Source: Acidimicrobiaceae bacterium
GTDB lineage: Bacteria > Actinomycetota > Acidimicrobiia > Acidimicrobiales > UBA8190
Assembly (NCBI GenBank): GCA_003151955.1
Contig: PLZB01000028.1
Location: forward strand, 49,751 to 113,750
Direction: 5' to 3'
DNA: 64,000 bases
Shown: positions 1 to 8,224 of the stretch, one piece after another
Numbering within the stretch: the stretch's first letter is position 1
Layout: the number at the start of each line of letters is the position of its first letter
Program-made: the position numbers and the translations under genes
Notes under the pieces: model-generated
The model's database searches: none
Told to the model about the DNA's origin: nothing
The model's input: only the letters and a program-made list of their open reading frames with translations

Positions 1-2
1 CG

Positions 3-377
3 CCCCGGCCCGGGACCCGGGCCGCCGCCCTCGAGGACCGGTTCGTCCCCGCCGAGGTGGTGGCCGACCGGTTCGAGCGGCTCCGGGTGGTGGTGGAGCG
101 GTCCGCCCTGGCCCGGCACGAGGCCCGGGTGGGTCGGGTCGAGGAGGTGCTGGTGGAGGGACCCTCCAAGCGGGACCCGGCCGTGGTGGCGGGCCGGACC
201 GGGCAGAACAAGCTCGTCCATTTCGCCCCGGTGCCGGGTCGGCCCGTCGGGGCGGGCTCCTACGCTCTGGTCGAGGTGACCGGGGCGGCCCCCCACCACC
301 TCCGGGGGGATCTCATCGAGGTCACCGCCGCCCCCCGCCACAAGGTCCGGATCCCCCTGGCCGTCACCGCGGGCTGA
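3..377 (+). CDS. miaB: MiaB, tRNA A37 methylthiotransferase, C-terminal part (cut by window edge)
   Basis: This is the 3' end of MiaB, the radical-SAM enzyme that adds the 2-methylthio group to isopentenyl-adenosine 37 of tRNA. The start and the iron-sulfur domains lie outside the window. Visible are RPGTRAA, which closes the radical-SAM part, and the C-terminal TRAM domain with VLVEGPSKRD and GRTGQNKLVHF, which contacts tRNA. The frame is open to the edge, so the GTG at 57 is not a start. It ends five bases before miaA, whose product makes the MiaB substrate, so both steps on the same base are probably co-transcribed. Confidence 0.9.
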   Translation, partial: PRPGTRAAALEDRFVPAEVVADRFERLRVVVERSALARHEARVGRVEEVLVEGPSKRDPAVVAGRTGQNKLVHFAPVPGRPVGAGSYALVEVTGAAPHHLRGDLIEVTAAPRHKVRIPLAVTAG

Positions 378-382
378 CCCCG

Positions 383-1339
383 ATGGGAGTGGAGGCGGCC
401 GGGCCGCCGGTGGCCCTGGTGGGGCCGACGGCGTCGGGGAAGTCGGCCCTGGCCCTGGCCCTGGCCCGCTCCCGGGCCGGAGTCGAGCTCGTCTCGGTCG
501 ACTCCATGGGGGTCTACCGGGGGATGGACATCGGGACGGCCAAGGCCAGCCCGGCCGAGCGGGCCGAGGTCCCCGTCCACCTCCTCGACCTGGCCGACCC
601 GGCCGAGGAGTTCACGGTGGTCCGGTTCCAGGCCGAGGCCCGGGCTGCCCTGGCCGGGATCGAGGCCCGGGGACACCGGGCCCTCCTGGTCGGGGGGACC
701 GGTCTCTACCTCCGGGCCGTCGTCGACGACCTCGAGCTGCCGGGGCGCTGGCCCGAGGTGGCCGCCGCCCTCGAGGTCGAGGCGGGGGCGCCCGGAGGGC
801 TGGCCGCTCTCCACGACCGGCTGGCTCGGCTGGATCCGGTGGCGGCGGGCCGGATCGAGCCGGGGAACCGGCGCCGGCTGGTCCGGGCCCTGGAGGTGAC
901 GGTGGGGTCGGGTCGGCCCTTCTCCTCCTACGGACCCGGCCTGACGGCCTACCCCCCGAGCCGGTTTCTCCTCCTCGGGATCCCCTACGACCGGGCCCTC
1001 CACGACGAGGCCGTCTCGGCCCGGTTCCGGTCCCTCCTCGAAGCCGGTCTGGTCGAGGAGGTCCGGGCCCTCGCCGGTCGGCCCGGGGGGCTGTCCCGGA
1101 CGGCCCGCCAGGCCCTCGGCTACCGGGAGCTCCTGGCCCACGTCGAGGAGGGGGTCCCCCTGGAGGAGGCCGTCGAGGAGGCCGTCCGCCGGACCCGGGC
1201 CTTCGCCCGGCGGCAGTGGGCCTGGTTCCGGCGGGACCCCCGGATCCGGTGGCTCGACCCGGCCGGGGACCTCGGGGCCCAACTGGCCCTGGCCTGGGAC
1301 GCCGGCGGTCCGGCCGGCCCGTCGCCGGTGCCAGACTGA
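383..1339 (+). CDS. miaA: tRNA dimethylallyltransferase
   Basis: MiaA transfers the dimethylallyl group from DMAPP to N6 of A37 in tRNAs reading UNN codons. The 318-residue length is normal for the family. The P-loop GPTASGKS is at residues 14-21, followed by DSMGVYRGMDIGTAK, the conserved substrate-binding stretch with its catalytic Asp. GNRRRLVRALEV and the C-terminal RRTRAFARRQWAWFRRD match the tRNA-binding parts. The ATG lies five bases after the miaB stop. The product feeds MiaB directly. Confidence 0.95.
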   Translation: MGVEAAGPPVALVGPTASGKSALALALARSRAGVELVSVDSMGVYRGMDIGTAKASPAERAEVPVHLLDLADPAEEFTVVRFQAEARAALAGIEARGHRALLVGGTGLYLRAVVDDLELPGRWPEVAAALEVEAGAPGGLAALHDRLARLDPVAAGRIEPGNRRRLVRALEVTVGSGRPFSSYGPGLTAYPPSRFLLLGIPYDRALHDEAVSARFRSLLEAGLVEEVRALAGRPGGLSRTARQALGYRELLAHVEEGVPLEEAVEEAVRRTRAFARRQWAWFRRDPRIRWLDPAGDLGAQLALAWDAGGPAGPSPVPD

Positions 1340-1344
1340 ACGGC

Positions 1345-2256
1345 GTGACCGAGGGCCAGGGGCTGCGGCTGGGGAAGTACGAGGGAGCGGGGAACGACTT
1401 CCTCGTCGTCGTCGACCTCGAGGGACGGAGGCCGGTGAGCCCGGCCGAGGTGGTCGCCCTCTGCCACCGGCGGTTCGGTGTCGGCGCCGACGGGCTCATC
1501 GAGGTCCGGTCGGGCCGGGACGGGGCGGAGCTGGCCATGGAGCTCCGCAACGCCGACGGGGGAGAGGCGGAGATGAGCGGGAACGGGATCCGGTGCCTCG
1601 TCCAGGCCGCTGTCGATGCCGGGGTGGTCGAGGCTGGCCCGGTCACGGTGTCGACCCGGGCCGGGGTCCGGACCGTCGAGTACACCGCGAGCGGCACCCC
1701 GGGTCTCGGCCACGCCGCGGTGGCGATGGGCCGGGCCGGGCTGGGACCGGAGCTGGAGCCGGGGGATCTGGCCGTGGCTGTCGCCTCGGTCGAGCCCCTG
1801 GGAGTGGGTGCGGTGTCCAGGGCGCTGGCCGCAGGGCTGGCCGGTGTCCGGCGGGCCCGGATGGTCGACATGGGGAATCCCCACCTCGTCCTGCTCGGCG
1901 AGCCCGTCGGCCCCGACGTCGTGGCCACCGTCGGGGCCCTCCTGGAGCGGTCGGTGGAGGGGGGAGCCAACGTCGAGTTCGTCTGGACGGGGCCCGGGGA
2001 GGGGGAGCTCACGATGCGGGTCTGGGAACGGGGGGTGGGGGAGACCCTGGCCTGCGGGACGGGGACCTGCGCTGTGGCCGCCGCCGCCGCCGACTGGGGA
2101 GAGGCCGGTGAGAAGGTGTCGGTCCACCAACCGGGCGGGACCCTCGAGGTCGTCCTGGCCGCCGACGGGGTGACCCTGTCGGGTCCGACGAGACGGGTCG
2201 CGACTGTTACGATCGAGGAGGCCGTCCTGGCCGCAGCGGTGGAGGCCCGGGCTTGA
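1345..2256 (+). CDS. dapF: Diaminopimelate epimerase
   Basis: DapF converts LL- to meso-diaminopimelate, the last step before MurE uses it and before DapDC makes lysine. The two catalytic cysteines of this PLP-independent epimerase are present: Cys84 in SGNGIRCLVQ and Cys237 in LACGTGTCAV. I chose the GTG at 1345, five bases after miaA, because the protein then starts TEGQGLRLGKYEGAGNDF like the family; the longer open frame upstream only overlaps miaA. That gives 303 residues. It sits in one transcript with hflX, dapC, dapD and dapE. Confidence 0.95.
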   Translation: MTEGQGLRLGKYEGAGNDFLVVVDLEGRRPVSPAEVVALCHRRFGVGADGLIEVRSGRDGAELAMELRNADGGEAEMSGNGIRCLVQAAVDAGVVEAGPVTVSTRAGVRTVEYTASGTPGLGHAAVAMGRAGLGPELEPGDLAVAVASVEPLGVGAVSRALAAGLAGVRRARMVDMGNPHLVLLGEPVGPDVVATVGALLERSVEGGANVEFVWTGPGEGELTMRVWERGVGETLACGTGTCAVAAAAADWGEAGEKVSVHQPGGTLEVVLAADGVTLSGPTRRVATVTIEEAVLAAAVEARA

Positions 2257-3515
2257 CCCTGATCGAACGGAGGTTCCGGGAGCGGATCATCCTGGTCGGG
2301 GTGGTCTTCCCCTGGGTGTCGGCCGAGACGGTGGAGGAGGGCCTCGACGAGCTGGCCCTCCTCGTCGACACGGCCGGGGCCGATGTCGTGGGCCGGATCG
2401 TCCAGAGGCGGGACAGCCCCGACCCGGCCACCTTCGTCGGGAAGGGGAAGGTGGAGGAACTCCGGGAGCTGTCGGAGACGGTCGACTCCGACACGGTCGT
2501 CTTCGACGACGAGCTCTCCCCGGCCCAGCAGCGGAACCTGGAGAAGATCCTGGGTCGGACCGCCATCGACCGGACGGCGGTGATCCTCGACATCTTCGCC
2601 CAGAACGCCCGGAGCCAGGAGGGGAAGGCCCAGGTCGAGTTGGCCCTCCTCCGCTACCGGCTGCCCCGGCTCCGGGGCCGGGGGAAGGCCTTCAGCCAGC
2701 AGGCGGGGGGGATCGGGACGAGGGGACCGGGGGAGACGAAGCTCGAGGTCGACCGGCGGAGGCTCCTCCGGCGGATGAGCCGGCTCGAGACGGAGCTGAA
2801 GGCGGTCTCGGCCACCCGGCAGACCCAGGCCCGGTCCCGGGCCCGGGGCCGGCACCGGACGGCCACGGTGGTCGGCTACACGAACGCCGGGAAGTCGACC
2901 CTCCTCAACCGGCTCACCGACGCCGGGGTCCTGGTCGAGAACCGGCTCTTCTCCACCCTCGACCCCCGGACCCGGCAGCTCCAGCTCCCCGGAGGGGAGA
3001 CGGTCCTGCTGACCGACACGGTCGGGTTCGTCCGGAAGCTGCCCCACCAGCTGGTGGAGGCCTTCCGGTCCACCCTGGAGGTGGTGGGGGATGCCGATCT
3101 CCTCATCCATGTCGTCGACGGCTCGGCCGAGGACCACGAGGCCCAGATCGCCGCCGTCCGGGAGGTCCTGGGGGAGATCGGCGCCGGGGGGGTCCCCGAG
3201 CTCCTCGTGATCAACAAGGTCGACCTCTCCGGGGAGGCCAGGCTGGTGGCCGCCGGCCACCCCGGGTCGGTGGCCATCTCAGCGCTCACCGGGGAGGGGA
3301 CGGCCGAGCTCCTCCGGGTGGTGGGGGAGGAGCTCCGGAAGGGGGACGAGGTGGTGGCCCTGGTCGTCCCCTTCGAGCGGGGGGACGTCCTGGCCGCCGT
3401 CCACCGGGAGGGTGAGGTGGTGGCCGAGGTGGCCGGGGCGGGGGGAACCCGGGTCGAGGTCTTCCTGGACGAGGCCGGCCGGGCCCGGTTCCGGGAATTC
3501 GTGGAGCTCCGGTGA
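2253..3515 (+). CDS. hflX: GTPase HflX
   Basis: HflX is a ribosome-associated GTPase that binds the 50S subunit and can split stalled or stressed ribosomes. The 420-residue protein has the N-terminal HflX domain with FVGKGKVEEL and FDDELSPAQQRNLEK, the glycine-rich linker GGIGTRGPGETKLE, and the G domain: G1 GYTNAGKS at residues 208-215, G3 DTVGF and G4 NKVD. The TTG start at 2253 overlaps the dapF stop (TTGA), so translation is probably coupled. Its place among dap genes looks positional rather than functional. Confidence 0.93.
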   Translation: MTLIERRFRERIILVGVVFPWVSAETVEEGLDELALLVDTAGADVVGRIVQRRDSPDPATFVGKGKVEELRELSETVDSDTVVFDDELSPAQQRNLEKILGRTAIDRTAVILDIFAQNARSQEGKAQVELALLRYRLPRLRGRGKAFSQQAGGIGTRGPGETKLEVDRRRLLRRMSRLETELKAVSATRQTQARSRARGRHRTATVVGYTNAGKSTLLNRLTDAGVLVENRLFSTLDPRTRQLQLPGGETVLLTDTVGFVRKLPHQLVEAFRSTLEVVGDADLLIHVVDGSAEDHEAQIAAVREVLGEIGAGGVPELLVINKVDLSGEARLVAAGHPGSVAISALTGEGTAELLRVVGEELRKGDEVVALVVPFERGDVLAAVHREGEVVAEVAGAGGTRVEVFLDEAGRARFREFVELR

Positions 3516-4708
3516 CGGTCTCCCCGGCCGGCTTCACGCCGCCCCCCTACCCCTTCGACCGGCTCGTCGGGCTCTCGGAGCGGGCCGGCCGGCTCGAAGG
3601 TGGGATGGTCGACCTCTCCGTCGGCACCCCCTGCGACCCTCCGCCCGGACCCGTCGTGGCCGCCCTGGCCGCCTCGGGGGCGGAGCGGGGCTATCCGGCC
3701 TCGATCGGCTCGGCCGAGCTCCGGCGGGCGGCGTCGGGGTGGATGGCCCGGCGGTTCGGGGTCGAGGTCGACCCGGGAGCGGTGGCGGCCTGCGTGGGGA
3801 CGAAGGAGTTCGTGGCCTCGGCGGCCTGGTACCTCCGGCTCCGGACCCCGGAGCGGGACACGGTCCTGGCCCCGGCCGTCGCCTATCCGAGCTACGCCAT
3901 GGGGGCCCAGCTGGCCGGCTGCCGGACGGTCGGTGTCCCCGAGACTCTCGGCGGGGGGCTCGACCTCGACTCGATCGGGGAGGCCGACGCGGCCCGGGCC
4001 CTGGTCCTCTGGGTCAACAGCCCCGGGAACCCGACGGGGACGCTCACCGACCTGGACCGGGCCGGGGCCTGGGGTCGCGCCCGCGGGGTTCCCGTCCTCT
4101 CCGACGAGTGCTACGCCGAATTCACCTGGGACGGGCCGCCCTCCTCCATCCTCCAGGCCGGCCCCGAGGGGGTCCTGGCCGTCCACTCCCTCTCCAAGCG
4201 GTCCAACCTGGCCGGGGTCCGGGCCGGCTTCTACGCCGGTGACCCCGAGCTGGTCTCCTACCTCTCCGAGATCCGGAAGCACGCCGGGCTCATGGTCCCG
4301 GGACCGGTCCAGGCCGCCGCGGCCGTGGCCCTCGACGACGACGACCATGTGGTGGCCCAGCGGGCCCGCTACCGGGCCCGGCTCGACCTCCTCGCCGGCG
4401 CCCTGGAGGAGGCCGGCCTCCTGGTGGTCCCCCGGCCGGCCGGGGGCTTCTACCTCTGGGTCCCCGTCCCCGACTGGGCCCGGACCCGGGGTGAGGAGGA
4501 GGGCCGGGGCGGGGACTGGGTCCTGGCCGAGGCCCTGGCCGATGCGGCCGGGATGCTCGTGAGTCCGGGGGAGTTCTTCGGGCCCGACGGGACCGGCCAC
4601 GTCCGGATCGCCGTGGTCCAGCCCGACGACCGGATCGACCTGGTGGTGGGGCGGCTCCGGGCCGGGGGGATCCCCGGGGGCGGCGGCAGGTCCCCCGGGG
4701 GCCGGTAG
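3512..4708 (+). CDS. dapC: Succinyldiaminopimelate aminotransferase
   Basis: This class I/II PLP-dependent aminotransferase most likely converts N-succinyl-2-amino-6-oxopimelate to N-succinyl-LL-diaminopimelate. The PLP lysine is K229 in SLSKRSNLAGVRAGFYAGD, preceded by VNSPGNPTGT and DECYAEF, the usual cofactor contacts. The 398 residues fit the actinobacterial DapC group. The GTG start overlaps the hflX stop (GTGA). Assignment to DapC rather than another aminotransferase rests on the adjacent dapD and dapE. The stop codon TAG is also the first half of the likely -10 element for dapD. Confidence 0.88.
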   Translation: MTVSPAGFTPPPYPFDRLVGLSERAGRLEGGMVDLSVGTPCDPPPGPVVAALAASGAERGYPASIGSAELRRAASGWMARRFGVEVDPGAVAACVGTKEFVASAAWYLRLRTPERDTVLAPAVAYPSYAMGAQLAGCRTVGVPETLGGGLDLDSIGEADAARALVLWVNSPGNPTGTLTDLDRAGAWGRARGVPVLSDECYAEFTWDGPPSSILQAGPEGVLAVHSLSKRSNLAGVRAGFYAGDPELVSYLSEIRKHAGLMVPGPVQAAAAVALDDDDHVVAQRARYRARLDLLAGALEEAGLLVVPRPAGGFYLWVPVPDWARTRGEEEGRGGDWVLAEALADAAGMLVSPGEFFGPDGTGHVRIAVVQPDDRIDLVVGRLRAGGIPGGGGRSPGGR

Positions 4709-4711
4709 CCT
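4706..4711 (+). promoter_or_regulatory. -10 element TAGCCT of a probable leaderless dapD promoter
   Basis: TAGCCT fits TANNNT and ends six bases before the ATG at 4718, so transcription would begin at or beside the start codon. There is no Shine-Dalgarno sequence. The element overlaps the dapC stop codon. This is inferred from sequence and from the same spacing at other genes here. Confidence 0.5.
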
Positions 4712-4717
4712 GCACCG

Positions 4718-5542
4718 ATGGCCGATCTCCAGTCCCAGATCGAGGAATTGTGGTCCCGGGCGGCCGAGCTCGGGCCCACCGACACCGACGCCCTCGCCGT
4801 CGTCACCGAGGCCGTCGGGCTCCTGGACCGGGGGGAGGTCCGGGTGGCCGAGGTGGGCGGGGACGGCGAGGTCGTCGTCCACCTCTGGCTCAAATGGGCC
4901 ATCCTCCTCCTCTTCCGGCTCCGGGCCGTCGAGACCGTCGAGAGCGGGCCCTTCGAGTACGCCGACAAGCTCCCCCTCAAGACCGGCTTCGAGGCGGCCG
5001 GGGTCAGGGCCGTCCCCGGGGCCTCGGCCCGGTGGGGGTCGTTCCTCGACCGGGGCGTCATCCTGATGCCGAGCTACGTCAACATCGGCGCCCGGGTGGG
5101 GGCCGGGACGATGGTCGACACCTGGGCCACCGTCGGCTCCTGCGCCCAGATCGGGGTCGGGGTCCACCTCTCGGGCGGGGTCGGGATCGGCGGCGTCCTC
5201 GAGCCCCCCCAGGCCGCCCCGGTGATCGTCGGGGACGAGGCCTTCATCGGGAGCCGCTGCATGGTCACCGAGGGGGCCCGGGTGGGGGAGGGGGCCGTCC
5301 TCGGGTCGGGCACCATCCTCAACCCCTCCATCCCCGTCATCGACGCCGGGACGGGGGAGGAGATCAGCCGGGGCGTCGTCCCCCCCTGGAGCGTGGCCGT
5401 CTCCGCCTCCCGCCGCCGGGACTACCCCGGAGGGGAGTTCTTCCTCCCCTGCGTCCTCGTCATCAAGCGGCTCACCGAGGGGGAGCGCCACGACAAGGCT
5501 CAGCTCGAGTCGGTCCTCCGGGACCACGGCATCGCCACCTGA
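4718..5542 (+). CDS. dapD: Tetrahydrodipicolinate N-succinyltransferase (long proteobacterial-style form)
   Basis: DapD transfers succinyl from succinyl-CoA to tetrahydrodipicolinate, committing carbon to the succinylase branch of lysine and diaminopimelate synthesis. The 274-residue protein has a helical N-terminal domain (about 1-100) and a left-handed beta-helix of hexapeptide repeats with LMPSYVNIGA, GTMVDTWATVGSCAQIG and HLSGGVGIGGVLEP. These motifs and the length match the Escherichia coli type closely. The DapD I know from mycobacteria is a different, longer subfamily, which makes this copy unusual for an actinobacterium. Confidence 0.93.
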   Translation: MADLQSQIEELWSRAAELGPTDTDALAVVTEAVGLLDRGEVRVAEVGGDGEVVVHLWLKWAILLLFRLRAVETVESGPFEYADKLPLKTGFEAAGVRAVPGASARWGSFLDRGVILMPSYVNIGARVGAGTMVDTWATVGSCAQIGVGVHLSGGVGIGGVLEPPQAAPVIVGDEAFIGSRCMVTEGARVGEGAVLGSGTILNPSIPVIDAGTGEEISRGVVPPWSVAVSASRRRDYPGGEFFLPCVLVIKRLTEGERHDKAQLESVLRDHGIAT

Positions 5543-5544
5543 GG

Positions 5545-6606
5545 GTGGACCTCCTGGCCCTCACCGCCGAGCTCATCGGGATTCCCTCCGTCAGCCACGG
5601 GGAGGCCGCCCTGGCCGACCGGATCGAAGAGGAGCTCCGGGCCCGGCCCGGACTCGAGGTGGAGCGGATCGGGGACAGCGTGGTGGCCCGGACCGCCCTG
5701 GGCCAGTCCCGGCGGCTCCTCCTGGCCGGCCATCTCGACACCGTCCCCCCCTCCGGCCCGGCCGGGGCCCGGATCGAGGGTGACGCCGTCTCGGGCCTGG
5801 GGGCCGTCGACATGAAGGGGGGCCTGGCCGTCCTCCTCGACCTGGCCCGGTCCGTCCCCGAACCCGCCGTCGACGTCACCTACCTCTTCTACGCCTGCGA
5901 GGAGGTCGAACGGCACCACAACGCCCTGGGCCGTCTCGCCCTCGACCGGCCCGAGCTCCTGGCCGCCGACGCCGCCGTCCTGGGAGAGCCCACCGGGGGA
6001 CGGGTCGAGGCCGGCTGCCAGGGCACCATGCGGGCCACCGTCTCGAAGGGGGGCCGACGGGCCCACACGGCCCGGCCCTGGACGGGTCGGAACGCCGTCC
6101 ACCGGCTCCTCCCCGTCCTCGAGGCCCTGGACCGCTACCAGCCCCGGGCCGTGGTCATCGACGGCTGCGAGTACACCGAGCAGCTCCAGGCCGTCCGGAT
6201 CGAGGGCGGGGTGGCCGGCAACGTCGTCCCCGACTCCGCCAGCTGCACCGTCAACTACCGGTTCGCCCCCGACCGGACCCCGGCCCAGGCCGAGGCCGAG
6301 CTGGGCCGGCTCCTCGACGTCGGGCCCGATCCGGCGGAGGGGGACAGCCTGACCGTGGTCGACGTGGCCGCCGGGGCCCCTCCCTCCCTCGACCATCCCC
6401 TCCTGGCCGCCCTGGTGGCCGCCACGGGATCGGCCCCCCGGGCCAAGCTGGGCTGGACCGACGTGGCCACCTTCTGGGCGGCGGGGATCCCGGCCACCAA
6501 CTTCGGACCCGGCGACCCCCTCCTGTCCCACACCCCCGACGAGGTCGTCACCCGGGCCGAGCTCGAGGCGGTCCGGGCCGTCCTGGCCGGGGTGCTCGGG
6601 GGCTGA
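5545..6606 (+). CDS. dapE: Succinyl-diaminopimelate desuccinylase
   Basis: DapE is a dinuclear zinc M20 peptidase-family enzyme that removes succinate to give LL-diaminopimelate. Family motifs are LLLAGHLDTVP (metal His and catalytic Asp), GLGAVDMKGGLAV (bridging Asp), YACEEVE (general-base Glu), VLGEPT and, near the end, a metal His in LLSHTPDE. The GTG at 5545, two bases after dapD, gives 353 residues and the family-like start VDLLALTAELIGIPSVS. The open frame runs further upstream but only as a shadow of dapD. This completes dapC-dapD-dapE. Confidence 0.93.
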   Translation: MDLLALTAELIGIPSVSHGEAALADRIEEELRARPGLEVERIGDSVVARTALGQSRRLLLAGHLDTVPPSGPAGARIEGDAVSGLGAVDMKGGLAVLLDLARSVPEPAVDVTYLFYACEEVERHHNALGRLALDRPELLAADAAVLGEPTGGRVEAGCQGTMRATVSKGGRRAHTARPWTGRNAVHRLLPVLEALDRYQPRAVVIDGCEYTEQLQAVRIEGGVAGNVVPDSASCTVNYRFAPDRTPAQAEAELGRLLDVGPDPAEGDSLTVVDVAAGAPPSLDHPLLAALVAATGSAPRAKLGWTDVATFWAAGIPATNFGPGDPLLSHTPDEVVTRAELEAVRAVLAGVLGG

Positions 6607-6635
6607 GGCGGCCTCGGGGGTCGGGGTCGGGGAGG

Positions 6636-6641
6636 TAGCGT
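6636..6641 (+). promoter_or_regulatory. -10 element TAGCGT before the FKBP lipoprotein gene
   Basis: TAGCGT fits TANNNT. It would start a leader of about 30 bases carrying an AAAGGA ribosome-binding site ten bases before the ATG at 6678. No clear -35 is seen. Confidence 0.4.
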
Positions 6642-6677
6642 GCTCGGGTCGCCGCCGCCCTGAAAGGACCACTCGAG

Positions 6678-7334
6678 ATGTCGCGCCCCCGGACCATCCT
6701 CCTCGCAGGCTCGATCGCCGTTGCCCTCCTGGGCGCCGCCTGCAGCAACACCAGCAGTGGCTCGGCCCCGAGCACTACGGCCGGGGCCCTGGCCAGCACG
6801 CCCGGGCCGTCGACCTCGTCGGGCCCGGAGACGACGGCAGGTCCGGCCACCACCTCGGCGCCCACGACCACCCCGACGTCTACCCCGACCTCGGCCGCAA
6901 CGGCGACGACGGCCCCGGGATCCGGCTTGATCTCCCAGCCGTCGGACGCCGGGACCTGGGGTACCGAGCCCACCGTCAGGGTCCCGGGCGGGCCGCCACC
7001 GACGCAACTGGCCGTGGCCGACCTCATCCCGGGGACCGGGCCGGAGGCCGTGGCCGGGAAGAAGCTGACGGTCAAGTATGTCGGGGCCCTCTACTCGGAC
7101 GGGACCGTCTTCGACGCCTCCTGGACCGACGGCAACCCCTCGGGCTTCCCGTTCACACTCGGGGCGGGGGCGGTCATCCCCGGCTGGGACCAGGGGGTGG
7201 CGGGGATGAAGGTCGGGGGCCGACGGGAGCTCGTCATCCCTCCCGGCCTCGCCTACGGGGCGTCGGGCTATCCCCCCACCATCCCGGCCAACGCCACCCT
7301 CATCTTCATCGTCGACCTCCTGAGCGTGAGCTGA
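6678..7334 (+). CDS. FKBP-type peptidyl-prolyl isomerase lipoprotein
   Basis: The first 22 residues form a signal peptide ending LLGAAC, a lipobox-like site, so the mature protein is probably lipid-anchored at Cys22 outside the membrane. A Ser/Thr/Pro/Ala-rich linker of about 60 residues follows. The C-terminal part (about 110-218) is a single FKBP domain with GKKLTVKYVGALYSDGTVFD, GWDQGVAGMKVGGRREL and IPPGLAYGASGYP, the usual core of the proline isomerase fold. It probably helps fold exported proteins. It is separated from dapE by its own promoter. Confidence 0.9.
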   Translation: MSRPRTILLAGSIAVALLGAACSNTSSGSAPSTTAGALASTPGPSTSSGPETTAGPATTSAPTTTPTSTPTSAATATTAPGSGLISQPSDAGTWGTEPTVRVPGGPPPTQLAVADLIPGTGPEAVAGKKLTVKYVGALYSDGTVFDASWTDGNPSGFPFTLGAGAVIPGWDQGVAGMKVGGRRELVIPPGLAYGASGYPPTIPANATLIFIVDLLSVS

Positions 7335-7345
7335 GGAGCGAAACC

Positions 7346-8173
7346 GTGGCCGAGGTCGAGCTCGGTGGGGTCACCCTCGCCTACCATGTGACGGGGGAGG
7401 GGGAGCCGGTCGTCCTGGTGGCCGGCTGCGGCCAACCGGCGATGTCCTGGGACCTGGGGATCGCCCCGGCCCTGGTGGCCGGGGGCTACCAGGTGGTGAC
7501 CTTCGACAACCGGGGGGTCGGGCCCTCCTCATCGCCCCCGGCCCCCTACTCCGTCGCCACCATGGTGGAGGACACGGTCGGCCTCCTCGACCACCTCGGC
7601 CTGGACCGGGTCCGGATGGCGGGTCACTCCATGGGCGGTTGGATCGCCGAGGTCCTGGCCGCCCGCCACCCCGACCGGGTGGAGGCGGTGGCCCTGCTCG
7701 GGAGCTGCAACGTCGCCACGGCCTGGGAGCGGGCCATCACCACCGTGGAGCGGGACCTGGCCCGGCTCGACCAGGACCTCCCACCGCTCTTCTACGCCAC
7801 CGAGACCCTCCGCTACCTGCCGACCTCCGACCTCCAGGACGATGCCGTGGTGGAGGGTTGGCTCTCGTTGATCGGGGACCTGGCTCCCTGGCCCAACCCG
7901 GGCCGGCTGGGCCAGTACGAGGCCTGCCTGGCCTGGTCGAATGACCCCGGGCGGACCGACCTCTGGCCTGCCCTCCGGCTCCCGGTGCTCGTCGTCGCCT
8001 TCGAACACGACGTCGACAGCCCACCGGCCCGGGCCCGGGAGGCGGCCGGGCTGATCTCCGGGGCCCGGTTCGTCGAGATCGCCGGAGCGGGCCATCTCGG
8101 GATCATCACCCACGTCGGTCCGACGGCGGCCGCCCTCGTCGACTTCTTCTCCGAGCTGTCCCCGCCGGGCTGA
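7346..8173 (+). CDS. Alpha/beta hydrolase
   Basis: The 275-residue protein has the alpha/beta hydrolase fold, with the oxyanion region VLVAGCGQP, FDNRGVGPSS and nucleophile Ser95 in GHSMGGW. The likely acid is in the VVAFEHDVDSP segment and the catalytic His in GAGHLGI near the C-terminus. There is no signal peptide, so it is cytoplasmic. The GTG start lies 11 bases after the FKBP stop behind a GAGGAG site. The substrate cannot be read from sequence; relatives include haloperoxidase-like esterases and C-C hydrolases. Confidence 0.85.
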   Translation: MAEVELGGVTLAYHVTGEGEPVVLVAGCGQPAMSWDLGIAPALVAGGYQVVTFDNRGVGPSSSPPAPYSVATMVEDTVGLLDHLGLDRVRMAGHSMGGWIAEVLAARHPDRVEAVALLGSCNVATAWERAITTVERDLARLDQDLPPLFYATETLRYLPTSDLQDDAVVEGWLSLIGDLAPWPNPGRLGQYEACLAWSNDPGRTDLWPALRLPVLVVAFEHDVDSPPARAREAAGLISGARFVEIAGAGHLGIITHVGPTAAALVDFFSELSPPG

Positions 8174-8224
8174 CCGGGCTCCGTCGCGGCCGGCCCCGGC
8201 CCGAATGGCACTAGAACGTGTTCC

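Noticed and set aside
612..3260. Long minus-strand open frame of 882 codons opposite miaA-hflX
   Set aside because: Pro/Gly/Arg-rich, no motif, no start signal; typical antisense shadow in GC-rich DNA. The same holds for the long frames opposite dapC-dapD, the ROK region and ftsQ-ftsZ.
8214..8223. GAAC-GT-GTTC before the transporter-DUF5522 gene
   Set aside because: Looks like a LexA half-site pair but has a two-base spacer and lacks the outer C/G.
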